Source of the DNA: Candidatus Sulfotelmatobacter sp.
GTDB taxonomy: Bacteria; Acidobacteriota; Terriglobia; Terriglobales; Acidobacteriaceae
Assembly: GCA_030044775.1 (NCBI GenBank)
Contig: JASICF010000199.1
Coordinates: 1 to 6,134, forward strand
Length of the DNA stretch: 6,134 nt
Direction of reading: 5' to 3'
Notes under the pieces: model-generated
The model's database searches: none
The model's input: only the letters and a program-made list of their open reading frames with translations
Told to the model about the DNA's origin: nothing
In this document: positions 6,106 through 6,134 of the stretch, piece by piece
Layout: every line of letters starts with the position of its first letter
Numbering within the stretch: the first letter of the stretch is position 1
Position numbers and translations under genes: made by a program

Positions 6106-6134
6106 TTATTTCTTCCCAGCAGAAGCTTTTTGCA
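6106..6134 (-). CDS. Possible C-terminal tail of a convergent minus-strand gene (partial)
   Basis: Read on the minus strand, the window edge gives QKASAGKK followed by TAA (stop at 6108-6106). A lysine/alanine-rich end is common in bacterial basic proteins, and a convergent gene would explain why the kinase gene is followed by only a few dozen free bases. Eight codons cannot establish a gene or its function; the rest lies outside the window. Confidence 0.35.

Overview
The window looks like a chromosomal stretch from a moderately GC-rich member of the Acidobacteriota (class Terriglobia/Acidobacteriia is the best guess). The evidence is indirect. It contains a Ser/Thr kinase fused through one membrane segment to a PD40/TolB-like beta-propeller, a secreted protein of a kind I recall being common in that phylum, and an intergenic inverted repeat with the 'GTCATCCCGAGCGAAG / GAGGGATCTCGCG' wording typical of dispersed repeats there. 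No phylogenetic marker is present, so this placement is an inference.

Layout: all six clear genes read on the + strand. (1) The last 99 codons of thiL (thiamine-monophosphate kinase), 1-300. (2) A secreted protein with a single FG-GAP/VCBS-like calcium-loop motif, 369-998. (3) A single-domain STAS anti-sigma-factor antagonist, 1071-1430, with its own likely promoter and a good ribosome binding site. (4) A three-part protein (helical N-terminus, DUF2007-like middle, C-terminal zinc ribbon), 1533-2186. (5) A gene-free gap of about 305 bases holding a 119-bp nested inverted repeat, 2276-2394. (6) A secreted protein of unknown function, 2492-3202. (7) A 939-residue receptor-like Ser/Thr kinase with a C-terminal beta-propeller, 3259-6078. 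The last bases probably hold the tail of a convergent minus-strand gene (stop at 6106-6108).

The gaps between genes are 56 to 305 bases and at least two genes have promoter-like sequences of their own, so this does not look like one tight operon. The genes share a loose signalling and envelope theme: a phosphorylation-switch STAS protein, a membrane Ser/Thr kinase with a probable periplasmic propeller, and two exported proteins. Nothing in the sequence proves that they work together. I found no defence system, mobile element with a transposase, CRISPR array, tRNA or rRNA. The least ordinary items are the nested inverted repeat, the kinase-propeller fusion and the DUF2007/zinc-ribbon protein. 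I do not see a clearly new biological system.
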